Positions 16,870-25,318 of a stretch of DNA of 37,183 nt are shown in pieces. This DNA comes from Acidobacteriota bacterium (GTDB taxonomy: Bacteria; Acidobacteriota; Holophagae; Holophagales; Holophagaceae), in assembly GCA_014189895.1 (NCBI GenBank), contig BJFQ01000011.1, positions 1-37,183 of the forward strand, read 5' to 3'. A model generated the notes under the pieces. That model ran no database searches and had not been told where the DNA came from. It was given only the letters and a program-made list of their open reading frames with translations. Position 1 is the first letter of the stretch. Each line of letters begins with the position of its first letter. The position numbers and the translations under genes were made by a program.

Positions 16870-17859
16870 TTAATTATGATAATTCAGTTGGGTCGCAATA
16901 GCGGAAGTTAGATCTCGACGAATCTGATCGAGAGGCCTTTGAACCTTAGCTCCTGACGCTAAACGATGCCCACCCCCGTTGAAAATTTGGCAGACTTTAT
17001 GAACATCAACCCGCTCTCGGCTACGGAGAGAAATTTTCGTCCAACCATCCCCGAGATCAGTGAGCAACGCACTGACTTCCACTGTGGGTATTCGCATGGG
17101 CTGTTGAACTAATTCATCTAAATCTTCATAACACGATTGTGTAATTTTAAAATCCTCGGATTGAACTTCAATCATTGCCAAACGGTCTCGGTCTAGGAGC
17201 TGCATGCTCTGAAGCAACCGGGACCATAACTGGATCTTGGCAAAAGAATCTTGGTGATAGAGGGCCTGAAAAGTTTGAGGGGGTTGAGCGCCCTGCTCGA
17301 TCAAAAAAGCAGCGATCTGATGGATCTCAGGGGTCGCATTGGAAAATCTAAAATTCCCCGTGTCCGCAACAATCCCCAGGTAAAGAGCCGGGGCAATCAA
17401 CTCCCACGACCCCTGATATTCCTGCTTGAGAAGTCTGAAGATCAATTGTGCCGAGGCACTAGCCTCGGGATCGGTAAATTCTCGGTCGAAGCCCTGAGGA
17501 GCCTCTTTCAAATGGTGATCAATGCAGGCTTTCACTGCTCGACTGGATTGAAAGATGGGGTAGAGAGCCCCGAGCCTTCTAGGATCTGAGGCATCGATAA
17601 GGATCCAGCACTTAGCTTGATTAAAAACGTCCGTATGCATTTCATGGCGATAAACTTCGACAGTGCTTCCTTGCCCCAACCAACCCTCTGCACTCCCTAG
17701 GTTAGGTGTCACGACAAGGCTAACTTTTTTCCCCAACGATCGAAGATAGTGGCCTAGGGCAATCATGGAGCCCAAGCCATCGCCATCGGGATTTTCATGG
17801 GTGGTCAGAACAAAGTCGTCTTGAGATTGAAGAAATTGATGTAGATCCCGGATCTTCAT
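16870..17859 (-). CDS. nrnA: DHH/DHHA1 phosphoesterase NrnA (oligoribonuclease/pAp phosphatase)
   Basis: This 329-residue bifunctional phosphoesterase degrades very short RNAs and removes the 3'-phosphate from pAp in characterised relatives. The DHH domain shows THENPDGDGLGSMIAL, LIDASDP and the eponymous IDHHLKEAP metal site. ADTGNFRFSNATPE follows, and the C-terminal DHHA1 domain carries the substrate-binding FNGGGHRLASGA. Length is normal. It starts three bases after the add stop codon and is followed by ribA 11 bases on. Recycling of nucleotides by nrnA and add fits their shared operon. Confidence 0.92.
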   Translation of the reverse strand: MKIRDLHQFLQSQDDFVLTTHENPDGDGLGSMIALGHYLRSLGKKVSLVVTPNLGSAEGWLGQGSTVEVYRHEMHTDVFNQAKCWILIDASDPRRLGALYPIFQSSRAVKACIDHHLKEAPQGFDREFTDPEASASAQLIFRLLKQEYQGSWELIAPALYLGIVADTGNFRFSNATPEIHQIAAFLIEQGAQPPQTFQALYHQDSFAKIQLWSRLLQSMQLLDRDRLAMIEVQSEDFKITQSCYEDLDELVQQPMRIPTVEVSALLTDLGDGWTKISLRSRERVDVHKVCQIFNGGGHRLASGAKVQRPLDQIRRDLTSAIATQLNYHN

Positions 17860-17862
17860 AGA

Positions 17863-18930
17863 TTAGAGCTGCTCTTTTTTGGATTCCAAACTATCCGGTT
17901 TGAAATTTTTAAGTTCTGTCACGATATCGGCAAGCATCCGTCGCTTTTGATCATAAGGAAGAAAGGAACTCTTAAAACCCATGATGATAACTTCTTTAAT
18001 TTCATCAAGGGTAAAATTAAGTTCTTTGTGGAGCAAATATAATTCATCAGTCATAGTCGTGTTGGTCACTAATCGATTATCGGTATTAACAGTCACGCGG
18101 AGGCCTTGGTCAAAAAATAAACGAATTGGATGATTTCGGGCATCCTTCACGGCTTTGGTTTGAAGATTCGATGAAGGGCAGCACTCAATGGGGATGCGGT
18201 GGTCATTAATGTAATTCATCAAATCACCATCTTCCACCAATCGAACGCCATGTCCAATACGATGGGCGCCACAGGCATGCACCGCTTGATGGATACTCTC
18301 GGGGCCGTAAGCTTCACCCGCATGCAGCGTGCAATTAATATTGTTTTGCAATACTCGACCAAAGGCTTCTCGATGCTTCTTAGCTGGAAAATTTTCTTCG
18401 GCACCAGCGAGATCAAATCCCACGACCCCTTTATTCTTGAAAGCGACAGCAAGATCAGCGAGCTTCAATGAAATCTCGGGAGAAATATGTCGAATACCAC
18501 AAATGATCACCCCCGTCTTAATGGGATAGTTTTTCTCCGCTGCCCGTAAGCCGTCGATTACGGCTTGTACGATAGTCGTGAGTGAGAGTCCCTTCTCTTG
18601 GTGCAACATGGGGCAATAACGAACTTCTAGATAGCGTACATTTTCTATAGCCGAGTCTTCGGCAAGCTCATAGGCCGTCCGAAAGAGCGCTTGTTCGGTT
18701 TGCATCACTTTTAAGGTGACGTCAAAAGCTTTGAGGTATTCTACGAGGCTTTTACAGTCGTCCCCCACCTGGACATGCGGCGCTAGAGTTTCCAGGGTCA
18801 TCCCGGGTAAGGCAATGCCCTGCTCCTGGGCTAGATCGAGGATCGTTTGCAGCCTTAACGAACCATCTAGGTGAACATGAAGGTCTGTTTTAGGTAATCG
18901 TTCGATGTCATTTCGAGTGAGCTGTGCCAT
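17863..18930 (-). CDS. add: adenosine deaminase
   Basis: This 355-residue zinc enzyme converts adenosine (or deoxyadenosine) to inosine in purine salvage. Zinc ligands H18 and H20 are in DLHVHLDGSL. The family segments CTLHAGEAYG, HRIGHGVRL and ECCPSSNLQT follow, and TVNTDNRLVTNTTMTDEL replaces the more common TDDP version of the last metal site, as in a known branch of the family. Adenine deaminase activity is a less likely alternative. The ribosome site is weak, and an imperfect inverted repeat lies just upstream of the ATG. It heads the add-nrnA-ribA run. Confidence 0.93.
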   Translation of the reverse strand: MAQLTRNDIERLPKTDLHVHLDGSLRLQTILDLAQEQGIALPGMTLETLAPHVQVGDDCKSLVEYLKAFDVTLKVMQTEQALFRTAYELAEDSAIENVRYLEVRYCPMLHQEKGLSLTTIVQAVIDGLRAAEKNYPIKTGVIICGIRHISPEISLKLADLAVAFKNKGVVGFDLAGAEENFPAKKHREAFGRVLQNNINCTLHAGEAYGPESIHQAVHACGAHRIGHGVRLVEDGDLMNYINDHRIPIECCPSSNLQTKAVKDARNHPIRLFFDQGLRVTVNTDNRLVTNTTMTDELYLLHKELNFTLDEIKEVIIMGFKSSFLPYDQKRRMLADIVTELKNFKPDSLESKKEQL

Positions 18931-18932
18931 AG

Positions 18933-18958
18933 ATCAGCATAACCACTAATGCGCTGAT
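18933..18958 (-). repeat. inverted repeat just upstream of the add start codon
   Basis: ATCAGC (18933-18938) and GCTGAT (18953-18958) face each other across 14 bases, ending two bases before the add ATG. It could be an operator or a leader hairpin. No U-tract follows, so it is not a simple terminator. Confidence 0.35.
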
Positions 18959-19000
18959 ATTCCAGCCTGTGGCTAGACGCACCGACTTAATCCTTAGGAG

Positions 19001-19513
19001 TTAAGCATTTAGGCGGGAGATTTTTTTAGAGAGATTAATCTGATCAGCATCTTCTGATCGGCAATGATTGCAGATACCGAATATTTGATGGCTATGATGC
19101 AGCGGAATAAATTTATAGTGCTGGCAAATAGAGTCTTGAAGTTTTTCAAGATCCGCGCGATAGAATTCAATAACTTTTTTGCATTCAATACAGATTAAAT
19201 GATCATGATGTTCATCTTGATGAACAATTTCATAATTCGCATGATCCTCGCCAAAGGAGCTCTTTCTCACCAGTCCACACTGGACTAATAAATCTAGCGT
19301 ACGATAGACTGTACCCCGCGAAATACCTGCATCTTTATTTTTCAAGCCCTGATAGAGGGTATCTGCGTCAATGTGTTCGTTTAAATGAACTAAAAATTGA
19401 AGAAGGAGACGGCGTTGTTCGGTCACCTTAAGTCCACGCGCTTTAAGGAAGGATTGAAATTTGAGCCAAGATTGTTGGCGCTCTTCCTTTGGGATCTTCG
19501 TTTTTAAAGACAT
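19001..19513 (-). CDS. fur: Fur-family metal-responsive regulator
   Basis: This 170-residue DNA-binding repressor has the usual winged-helix N-terminal half (VTEQRRLLLQFL, then GISRGTVYRTLDLLVQCGLV) and a C-terminal dimerisation and metal domain. The metal-binding segment HHDHLICIECKKVIEF and the two CxxC pairs (C108/C111 and C148/C151, the structural zinc site) are intact. By overall likeness it is Fur, the ferrous-iron sensor; Zur or PerR cannot be excluded from sequence alone. It starts 14 bases after pepP, so it is in the MFS-pepP-fur run. A link to the TonB system at 23340-26068 is plausible, but no clear Fur box is seen there. Confidence 0.9.
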   Translation of the reverse strand: MSLKTKIPKEERQQSWLKFQSFLKARGLKVTEQRRLLLQFLVHLNEHIDADTLYQGLKNKDAGISRGTVYRTLDLLVQCGLVRKSSFGEDHANYEIVHQDEHHDHLICIECKKVIEFYRADLEKLQDSICQHYKFIPLHHSHQIFGICNHCRSEDADQINLSKKISRLNA

Positions 19514-19527
19514 CAGAGGCTATCCAT

Positions 19528-20937
19528 TTATTTCTTAGATTGAAGGAATCTCTCGAGGGATTCAAGACTCCGGGGTAGTTTTTCTGAAAGATTGCGGTAC
19601 CCAGACGGTGTCACGAGCACATCATCCTCGATACGAACACCAATGCCGTGCCATTTAGCATCTACCCCTGCTGATCCAACAGGAATATAGAGGCCAGGTT
19701 CGACTGTCAAGACCATTCCCGATTCTAGGATTCGACCATTAGGGTTCGCACCTTCTAGATCTCGATAGGAACCTGTATCGTGAACATCCAAGCCCAACCA
19801 ATGAGAAATCCCATGAATCGTAAAGGTAGACCAAACACGGGAATTGAAAACGGTCTCTTTATTCCCTTTCAAAATACCTAAATCCACTAAGCCATCGCTC
19901 AGGTACCGCATGGCGGCTAGATATCCTTCTTGGTGGCGCGCTCCGGGTTTGATTTTTGCCAAGGCAGCTTCTTGGGCACCGTAGACCAAGCGATAGATTT
20001 GAGCCTGCTCAGGTGAGAAGCTTCCGTCAACAGGCCAGGTCCGAGTGATATCCGCCGTATAGAAACCTATTTCTGCCCCTGCATCCAAGAGAAAGAGTTG
20101 ATCGCGAAAAATGGCTTTATCACTGTAAGGGTAATGGAGGACACAGGTGTTGTCATAGCCCCCAGCAATCGTGTCGTAACCCAAAAACCGAGCGCCCAGA
20201 GATCGAACACGGCCCTCAAAGGCGCCTGCTACTTGGCCTTCATTGGTAGCGCTTAATGATCGCTCCATAGCTGCTCGATGACCTTCGATAGAGGCGTCAA
20301 CAGCTTTTTGAATCATATCAATTTCGATCGGTTGTTTAATGAGCCTCATCTCACCCACCAAATTACGTCCATCGATAAGGATCTTCCTCATAGATGCCGA
20401 AGAGTTATCCGATCCCAAGGGGTAGACCAACTCGAGGACTTTCTTTCTGAACTCATCATCAAAATTATTGATTAAAACAATACGTGTGGCGTCCTTAACG
20501 GCTTTTTGAAGAACCCCGTCAGCCTCTGGAAATCGCTCAGCGGCATCGGCTCCGAGCGCTAGCGCACCCTTGATCCCTAACCGAGGGCCATCATAGCGCT
20601 CCCGACGCGCATCTCCTGCCCGAACTAGTAATGTGTATGGTTTAATACTATCGCCATGAATGAGCGCGACGGATTCTGGTTCTTCAACGCCGGTGAGGTA
20701 GTAAAAATCGGAATCTTGTCGGTAAGCATGAGTTGTATCACCGTTACGGAACTGCAAAGGCATGGACTTTACAATGGCCAATGTGCCTGGACCCATTTTT
20801 TTTAACGCTTGGATAAGGCGCTGACGGTTATTGGCGAAGAAACTAGACGGCAAGCGTTCACCGTGGAACCCACTACTCTCTTGACTTAAGAGAGGAAGGA
20901 CTAAAAAGATCAACGCTTTTAGGTTTAGAGCACGCAT
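19528..20937 (-). CDS. pepP: secreted Xaa-Pro aminopeptidase (M24B, aminopeptidase P)
   Basis: This 469-residue dimetal peptidase removes N-terminal residues before proline. After the N-terminal AMP_N domain (SDFYYLTGVEEPESVALI) comes the pita-bread catalytic fold. The metal ligands are visible in LLDAGAEIGFYTADITRTWP (two Asp), HGISHWLGLDVHD (His), TVEPGLYIP (Glu) and GVRIEDDVLVT (Glu). A hydrophobic N terminus (LKALIFLVLPLL) predicts export to the periplasm, unlike cytoplasmic E. coli PepP. The ATG at 20937 is chosen because AGGAG lies seven bases upstream. It lies between the MFS gene and fur with short gaps. Confidence 0.92.
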   Translation of the reverse strand: MRALNLKALIFLVLPLLSQESSGFHGERLPSSFFANNRQRLIQALKKMGPGTLAIVKSMPLQFRNGDTTHAYRQDSDFYYLTGVEEPESVALIHGDSIKPYTLLVRAGDARRERYDGPRLGIKGALALGADAAERFPEADGVLQKAVKDATRIVLINNFDDEFRKKVLELVYPLGSDNSSASMRKILIDGRNLVGEMRLIKQPIEIDMIQKAVDASIEGHRAAMERSLSATNEGQVAGAFEGRVRSLGARFLGYDTIAGGYDNTCVLHYPYSDKAIFRDQLFLLDAGAEIGFYTADITRTWPVDGSFSPEQAQIYRLVYGAQEAALAKIKPGARHQEGYLAAMRYLSDGLVDLGILKGNKETVFNSRVWSTFTIHGISHWLGLDVHDTGSYRDLEGANPNGRILESGMVLTVEPGLYIPVGSAGVDAKWHGIGVRIEDDVLVTPSGYRNLSEKLPRSLESLERFLQSKK

Positions 20938-20963
20938 CAAGATATCTCCTAGATCCACTTCGG

Positions 20964-22127
20964 TTAGTTTAAACTCGGATGGGCTTCGACTCGATAACTA
21001 AAGACAAGAAGCCACACACATAACAAACTCAAGCACCCAAGGCTTACTGATAGTCCGAGAGGTCCGACCAGGACTCCCCCCAAGAAAGAGCCCACGACCA
21101 TTCCCGCCGAGTAGCTAAAGCTCAGCATCGAAAATCCCGAGGCATAAGCGCGGCTTCCCATCTGTTCTATTTCAGCGGCCACACCGGGACTACAGGGCGA
21201 AATAATAAAGGTTGTCGCCAAACCAATCCCGCCTAGGAGAAGTCCTACCGCTAAGGAGCTTGGCATCCATGATGGAAGTAAAATCAGTAAAATCATAGCC
21301 CAAAGTCCTAATCGTAAGACCGTGGGACGACCAATACGATCGGTTAAGGATCCAATAATCGGAGAAGTAAGCCCGTGCATCACGGCTAAGAATCCAAATA
21401 TCCATCCGATCTGCTGAGGCGTTGATGAGAACCGACGATCTAAATAAACCGGAAGGACACTTTCCAAAAAAGACCAAAGGATCGTGGCGAGCATCATGGC
21501 AATCATAAAAACCTGAACCCGACTATGCCCTAGTAAGCGTCGGATAGGAATTGTCTCTGATTTTTCTACATTTACAATGTCTTCTACAAAAAACAAACGA
21601 CCTAGTGTGTCGATAATAATGAGGATAATGCCAACGTAAAAAGGGCTTCGATAGGAAAAGTGCGTGGCTAAGTAGCCTGCGAGGGTGGGTCCTAGAAAAA
21701 CTCCGAGGTTAGCCCCCATGAAAGTGATACTGAGGGCCCTCCCCCGTTCTTCATTAGGGAAATGATCCGCAATCAGAGCCATGCCGGGGACCCAAGTCAG
21801 GGCCCCAGCAGCACCCTGAAGGCACCGAGCCAAGAGGAGCCATGCAAAATTAGTACTCCACGCAAAAAGCGCAGTGGCAATCATGAGCCCGAATAGCCCC
21901 CAGAGCATCGGCTTTTTTCGTCCATAGCGATCGGTCAAGCGACCAGCGGGATAGGTAGCTGCCAAAAGGGCTAAAGCATAGCTTCCAAAAAGAATACCTA
22001 TTTGGAAAGAAGAAAAACCTAAATTATTAGCATAATGGGGCAACAGGGGAACTAAAAAATAGTAAAGCAGCGTATCAATATGAAACGCTAAAAAAGTTAC
22101 GATGAGGGCTCGATATTTAGCAGGCAT
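20964..22127 (-). CDS. major facilitator superfamily transporter
   Basis: This 387-residue inner-membrane protein shows about twelve hydrophobic helices. Motif A between helices 2 and 3 is clear (GRLTDRYGRKKPM), and a second copy, GSLTDRIGRPTVLRLG, marks the start of the second half, as expected from the internal duplication. LARCLQGAAGALTWVPGMALIAD in helices 4-5 resembles drug-efflux transporters of the DHA1 group. The substrate is not predictable. AAGG lies five bases before the ATG. It is the first protein gene after the RNase P RNA and its terminator and is followed by pepP with a 26-base gap. Confidence 0.9.
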   Translation of the reverse strand: MPAKYRALIVTFLAFHIDTLLYYFLVPLLPHYANNLGFSSFQIGILFGSYALALLAATYPAGRLTDRYGRKKPMLWGLFGLMIATALFAWSTNFAWLLLARCLQGAAGALTWVPGMALIADHFPNEERGRALSITFMGANLGVFLGPTLAGYLATHFSYRSPFYVGIILIIIDTLGRLFFVEDIVNVEKSETIPIRRLLGHSRVQVFMIAMMLATILWSFLESVLPVYLDRRFSSTPQQIGWIFGFLAVMHGLTSPIIGSLTDRIGRPTVLRLGLWAMILLILLPSWMPSSLAVGLLLGGIGLATTFIISPCSPGVAAEIEQMGSRAYASGFSMLSFSYSAGMVVGSFLGGVLVGPLGLSVSLGCLSLLCVWLLVFSYRVEAHPSLN

Positions 22128-22154
22128 GAGAACCTTTAATGGTTACATCTTATT

Positions 22155-22187
22155 AAAAATGCACAACCCCCCTTGCGGGGGGTTGTG
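22155..22187 (-). terminator. rnpB terminator
   Basis: On the minus strand CACAACCCCCC, loop GCAA and GGGGGGTTGTG form an 11-pair stem (22162-22187) followed by C and ATTTTT. The stem begins immediately after the last base of the RNase P P1 helix. Confidence 0.93.
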
Positions 22188-22534
22188 GTGAATCGTTAAG
22201 CCGGATTCTGTCGTGGGACACCATTCCTCTGGGATGATTGTTGCCAATCACCTCTAGCGACCTACCCGCTGACGGCATTGGGTCAATGCTGCCTTTTGCA
22301 AGGCGTGTCAGCCTATTTGGTCTTGCTCCATGGAGGGTTTACCGTGCCCGACCTGTTACCAGTTCGGCGGTGAGCTCTTACCTCACCTTTTCACCCTTAC
22401 CTCACATCCGAAAATCTGAGGCGGTTTATTTTCTGTGGCACTATCCATCGGGTCTCCCCGCCCAGTCGTTAACTGGTCCATTACCCTTCGGAGTCCGGAC
22501 TTTCCTCTACCGAAATAGCGGTGCCCTGATCCAC
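22188..22534 (-). ncRNA. rnpB: RNase P RNA, bacterial class A
   Basis: This is the catalytic RNA of the tRNA 5'-processing enzyme. On the minus strand the conserved GAGGAAAGTCCGGACTCC lies near the 5' end. The core segments GGTAAGGGTGAAAAGG, TAAGAGCTCACCGC, GTGCCACAGAAAATAAACCG and GAATCCGGCTTA follow in order. The ends are set by helix P1: GTGGATC (22534-22528) pairs with GATTCAC (22194-22188). Length is about 347 bases. It starts 25 bases after recO, so its promoter must lie in the end of recO or it is processed from a longer transcript. Confidence 0.96.
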
Positions 22535-22559
22535 TCTTATAGAATAGCAGAATTAGTAT

Positions 22560-23303
22560 TTACAAACCGGAGGCACGAAAAAGGACCTCGTAACTTTTGG
22601 GCGATGAGCCCATCTCACGAAGGAGTCTCTGTCTTAAAAGCCTAGAGACTATCGGGAAAGTTTCAGGGTTCAAGTTTTGGCTTTGAAGCGAAATGGGAGT
22701 TTCGGATTTGAGATGATTCAAATGCTCTTTCGTCCCTTTCGGAAGCCCTTCTCCTTGATCAACAGGATGGCAGCGCTGACAAAGCCAACCTCTTTCCTCG
22801 GATAAAACCGTAAACGGCTCATTGAGGCCTTGGCAATGGCCACACGTTTTAGGATCCGGAAGCCATCCGAGTAAATATAGGACCCAAAATTCAGCATAAG
22901 CCAAGATCATAGCGGCTTCTTCAGGGCGCGATTTGAGTCCTTCTGTCACAGTTTTAAGTAGTCGAAAAAGTCGTGGGTCTTCGAGCCCTTCGTGCGTAAC
23001 TCGATCGAAAAGGTCTGCTAAGCAACTGATCACCAAATTAGATTCAAGGTGCCCTAAAAGCATGGGGGAGGAAATCAACTCACACGAGGTAATTCGTTTT
23101 AAGCTCTGGCTCTCTTTGCCAAAGAGAGAAATATTCACTAAGTTTAAAGGTTCAAACGAAGAGACCCATCGAGCGGTCGGTCGCTTAGTTCCCTTCGCAA
23201 TCCCAGAGCCTCGCGAGCCCCGCTCAGTGATGAATGAAACGAGAGTTTCATTATCTCGATAGGCCATCGGCTTCAGAATAAGCGCATAAAAAGTATCGTA
23301 CAT
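22560..23303 (-). CDS. recO: DNA repair protein RecO
   Basis: This 247-residue protein loads RecA with RecR at single-strand gaps. The N-terminal OB fold shows LKPMAYRDNETLVSFITERG and GIAKGTKRPT. A helical middle follows, and a zinc site is formed by C154, C157 (CGHC), C175 and C178 (CQRC). Length is typical. It lies 36 bases after the second exbD gene on the same strand, so it may share that transcript, though the functions are unrelated. AAGG lies very close to the ATG. Confidence 0.92.
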   Translation of the reverse strand: MYDTFYALILKPMAYRDNETLVSFITERGSRGSGIAKGTKRPTARWVSSFEPLNLVNISLFGKESQSLKRITSCELISSPMLLGHLESNLVISCLADLFDRVTHEGLEDPRLFRLLKTVTEGLKSRPEEAAMILAYAEFWVLYLLGWLPDPKTCGHCQGLNEPFTVLSEERGWLCQRCHPVDQGEGLPKGTKEHLNHLKSETPISLQSQNLNPETFPIVSRLLRQRLLREMGSSPKSYEVLFRASGL

Positions 23304-23339
23304 GCCTTAAGTCTAAAGTGGCACTGATGAATCGAGACC

Positions 23340-23810
23340 CTATTTACGAAGATAACTGATGGGGACTTTAACGTCGCCGCCGTCTAGCCCTTCAAACTTA
23401 GGATTTTCACGGGTTTCTTGTTTTACCTTCTCCCCTGCGAGTCGAATTCGATCAAGGGCATCAACGGCATACTGAAACCGGGCATCTTCATCAATCTTTA
23501 AAATCACTCGACGAAGATTGAAAGGCTGCAGTCGAATAACTTCAACCAATTGATCCGTCATATCGTTGATCTGAATCTCTTTGGTTTGCAGGAAAAAACG
23601 TCCTTCGCTCGTCACGGAAATCACCACAGGGACTTCCTTGGATTTAGGAGGATTGACTTGAGTATTAACTTGAGGAACTACCACCTTCGCTGCTTTATTC
23701 AAGGCGGGGACCATCGCTATAAAGACAATCAAAAGCACCAACATGATGTCAATAAGCGGGGTGACATTAATGTCACTTTTAATCTGACCTCTTGAGCTAC
23801 CTGAATCCAT
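23340..23810 (-). CDS. exbD: ExbD/TolR-family protein, second copy
   Basis: This 156-residue inner-membrane protein is a proton-channel subunit of the TonB energiser. A short cytoplasmic start (SSRGQIKSDINVTPLID) leads into a single helix with the proton-carrying aspartate D21 (PLIDIMLVLLIVF). A periplasmic domain follows, with RFFLQTKEIQIND and ILKIDEDARFQYAVDALDRIR. Family length is about 135-150. It is the last of the tonB-exbB-exbD-exbD run, 15 bases after the first exbD. The two copies share the helix but differ in the periplasmic part, so they probably have separate roles. Confidence 0.92.
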   Translation of the reverse strand: MDSGSSRGQIKSDINVTPLIDIMLVLLIVFIAMVPALNKAAKVVVPQVNTQVNPPKSKEVPVVISVTSEGRFFLQTKEIQINDMTDQLVEVIRLQPFNLRRVILKIDEDARFQYAVDALDRIRLAGEKVKQETRENPKFEGLDGGDVKVPISYLRK

Positions 23811-23825
23811 ACGATCCCCTAAATC

Positions 23826-24329
23826 TTATTTAGAATTAGCTTCTTTAAGTCTCTTATCTTCCCCTTCGTTCGTTACGATGGAGGCTTCATCTGCACCATT
23901 CTTTCGAGCCAATTGAAAAAGCATATTGATGTATTTAAATGGTATTTCAGCATCTGCTTTGACAAAAATTCGTTTATCTTCAAGGCTACTCACACTTTTA
24001 TTGATCCAATCGCCTAACTCGGCAGCAGAAGCTGCATTATCTAGACTAAATTCCTTCTTGCGAGCTGCATTATCATCAATAGTAATAGGGCCTGGACGCA
24101 GGAACTCACCATCGGGTCCCTTAATGGCACCGTAATAGACCGTCAGATAAACCGCCCCGGATGCCTTATCGACTTTGGGGCTATGCTTCGCCAACGGCAA
24201 CTTGACCGAGTTATTTACCGCAGGGGTCACAATGATGAAAATAATCAAGAGGACTAGCATGATATCAACGAGTGGAGTGACGTTGATATCTGACTTGATG
24301 CCCCCTCTACTGCCGACTGACATACCCAT
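23826..24329 (-). CDS. exbD: ExbD/TolR-family protein, first copy
   Basis: This 167-residue ExbD has the N-terminal NVTPLVDIMLVLLIIFIIVT helix with D22, the proton-binding residue. Its periplasmic domain is longer than usual. An extra stretch (YYGAIKGPDGEFLRPGPITID) lies before the conserved IFVKADAEIPFKYINMLFQLA. It follows exbB by 47 bases and precedes the second exbD by 15. It works with ExbB to turn the proton gradient into movement of TonB. Confidence 0.92.
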   Translation of the reverse strand: MGMSVGSRGGIKSDINVTPLVDIMLVLLIIFIIVTPAVNNSVKLPLAKHSPKVDKASGAVYLTVYYGAIKGPDGEFLRPGPITIDDNAARKKEFSLDNAASAAELGDWINKSVSSLEDKRIFVKADAEIPFKYINMLFQLARKNGADEASIVTNEGEDKRLKEANSK

Positions 24330-24376
24330 GATAAATCCCTAAAGAGTGAAAAGAGAATGAAGGCTCAACGAATTTT

Positions 24377-25084
24377 TTAGCTTTCTCGTCGAATAAATTC
24401 ATCCACCATTTGTGACGAAGCACTGTGGATACCCATCACGACTTTTTCTTGTTTGCCAGTGAAGAGGTTATAAATCCAAACCGCAGGAATAGCGACTAGA
24501 AGACCTAGGGCAGTGGCAAATAAGGCTTCACCGATCGATCCAGCAAGCACGTTGATATCTCCAGCACCGGTGCGTTTGAGATCAGAGAAGACCCGCATGA
24601 TACCGATAACGGTTCCAAGGAGCCCGATGAAAGGGGCTAAAGCGCCGATTGTGGCTAAATTAGCCAGACCCTTCTTGAGCAGTTCCGTCACTTCCGCGGT
24701 GCCGCGCTCAATAGATCGTTGGACAGACTCAATCACATTATGATTTGGATTTTTAGCGCGCAGCGTTAATTCAAATTGATAGATGTCTAGTGAGTGCTTC
24801 AGCACTAGGGCCACGTGGCTCTTGTTGTGGGTCATAGCTGCTTTTTTGGCACCTTCAAAATCACCTTTTTTCAAGGATTCCATGAAAAGCTTTAAAAACT
24901 TTCCTGTGGCTTCTTCGCTATCGCGATATGTTACATAACGTTCCATCGCGACGTAAATTTGATAACCCAGGAGATAGAAGAGGATGGCGATGAGGATCTG
25001 ATTCGCAATAGATGCCTCAAGAATGGAATCCACAATGGAGAAGCCGCCTTCGTCCATCATGCCTAGGGGGAGAAGAAAGTTCAT
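24377..25084 (-). CDS. exbB: ExbB/TolQ/MotA-family proton channel
   Basis: This 235-residue inner-membrane channel subunit is the pentameric partner of ExbD and TonB. Three helices are visible: about 28-46, 143-166 (LATIGALAPFIGLLGTVIGI) and 183-207 (IGEALFATALGLLVAIPAVW). A large cytoplasmic loop lies between the first two. The last two helices carry the family's most conserved residues. AAGGA lies seven to eight bases before the ATG. In the operon it follows the 61-residue membrane protein and precedes the two exbD genes. TolQ is the alternative name, but the adjoining tonB favours ExbB. Confidence 0.93.
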   Translation of the reverse strand: MNFLLPLGMMDEGGFSIVDSILEASIANQILIAILFYLLGYQIYVAMERYVTYRDSEEATGKFLKLFMESLKKGDFEGAKKAAMTHNKSHVALVLKHSLDIYQFELTLRAKNPNHNVIESVQRSIERGTAEVTELLKKGLANLATIGALAPFIGLLGTVIGIMRVFSDLKRTGAGDINVLAGSIGEALFATALGLLVAIPAVWIYNLFTGKQEKVVMGIHSASSQMVDEFIRRES

Positions 25085-25114
25085 AAAAGTTCCTTTAAAA
25101 AAGTTTGGAGGAGG

Positions 25115-25300
25115 TTACTTACGGGGGGAAGAAGCGGGGGGTTGAAGAAGGGGCATAATACGAGACAGGTCGGAATCTTGTGCGGAAACATCCTGACCCG
25201 TTTTGGATTTAACAGGAGATTCTGACGGCGCTACGAGCAGTAGCAAACCCATGAGCCCGAAGGCCAAAAGGGATCCGAAAAGGTAGCGACGATTGGTCAT
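25115..25300 (-). CDS. 61-residue membrane protein between tonB and exbB
   Basis: The family is not recognised. The protein has a basic start (MTNRRYLFG), one hydrophobic helix (LLAFGLMGLLLLVAP) and a polar, serine- and proline-rich tail ending PPASSPRK. It could be a membrane anchor with its tail in the periplasm or an uncleaved signal-like peptide. Its gene starts 18 bases after tonB, with GGGA eight bases before the ATG, and ends 30 bases before exbB, so it is inside the operon. That position suggests an accessory part of the TonB machine, which is inference only. Confidence 0.6.
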   Translation of the reverse strand: MTNRRYLFGSLLAFGLMGLLLLVAPSESPVKSKTGQDVSAQDSDLSRIMPLLQPPASSPRK

Positions 25301-25318
25301 GTTGATAAGTCCCTGATG

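Noticed and set aside
22238-22645. Open frame on the plus strand across the RNase P RNA
   Set aside because: It is antisense to rnpB and the end of recO, has no family resemblance and no ribosome site.
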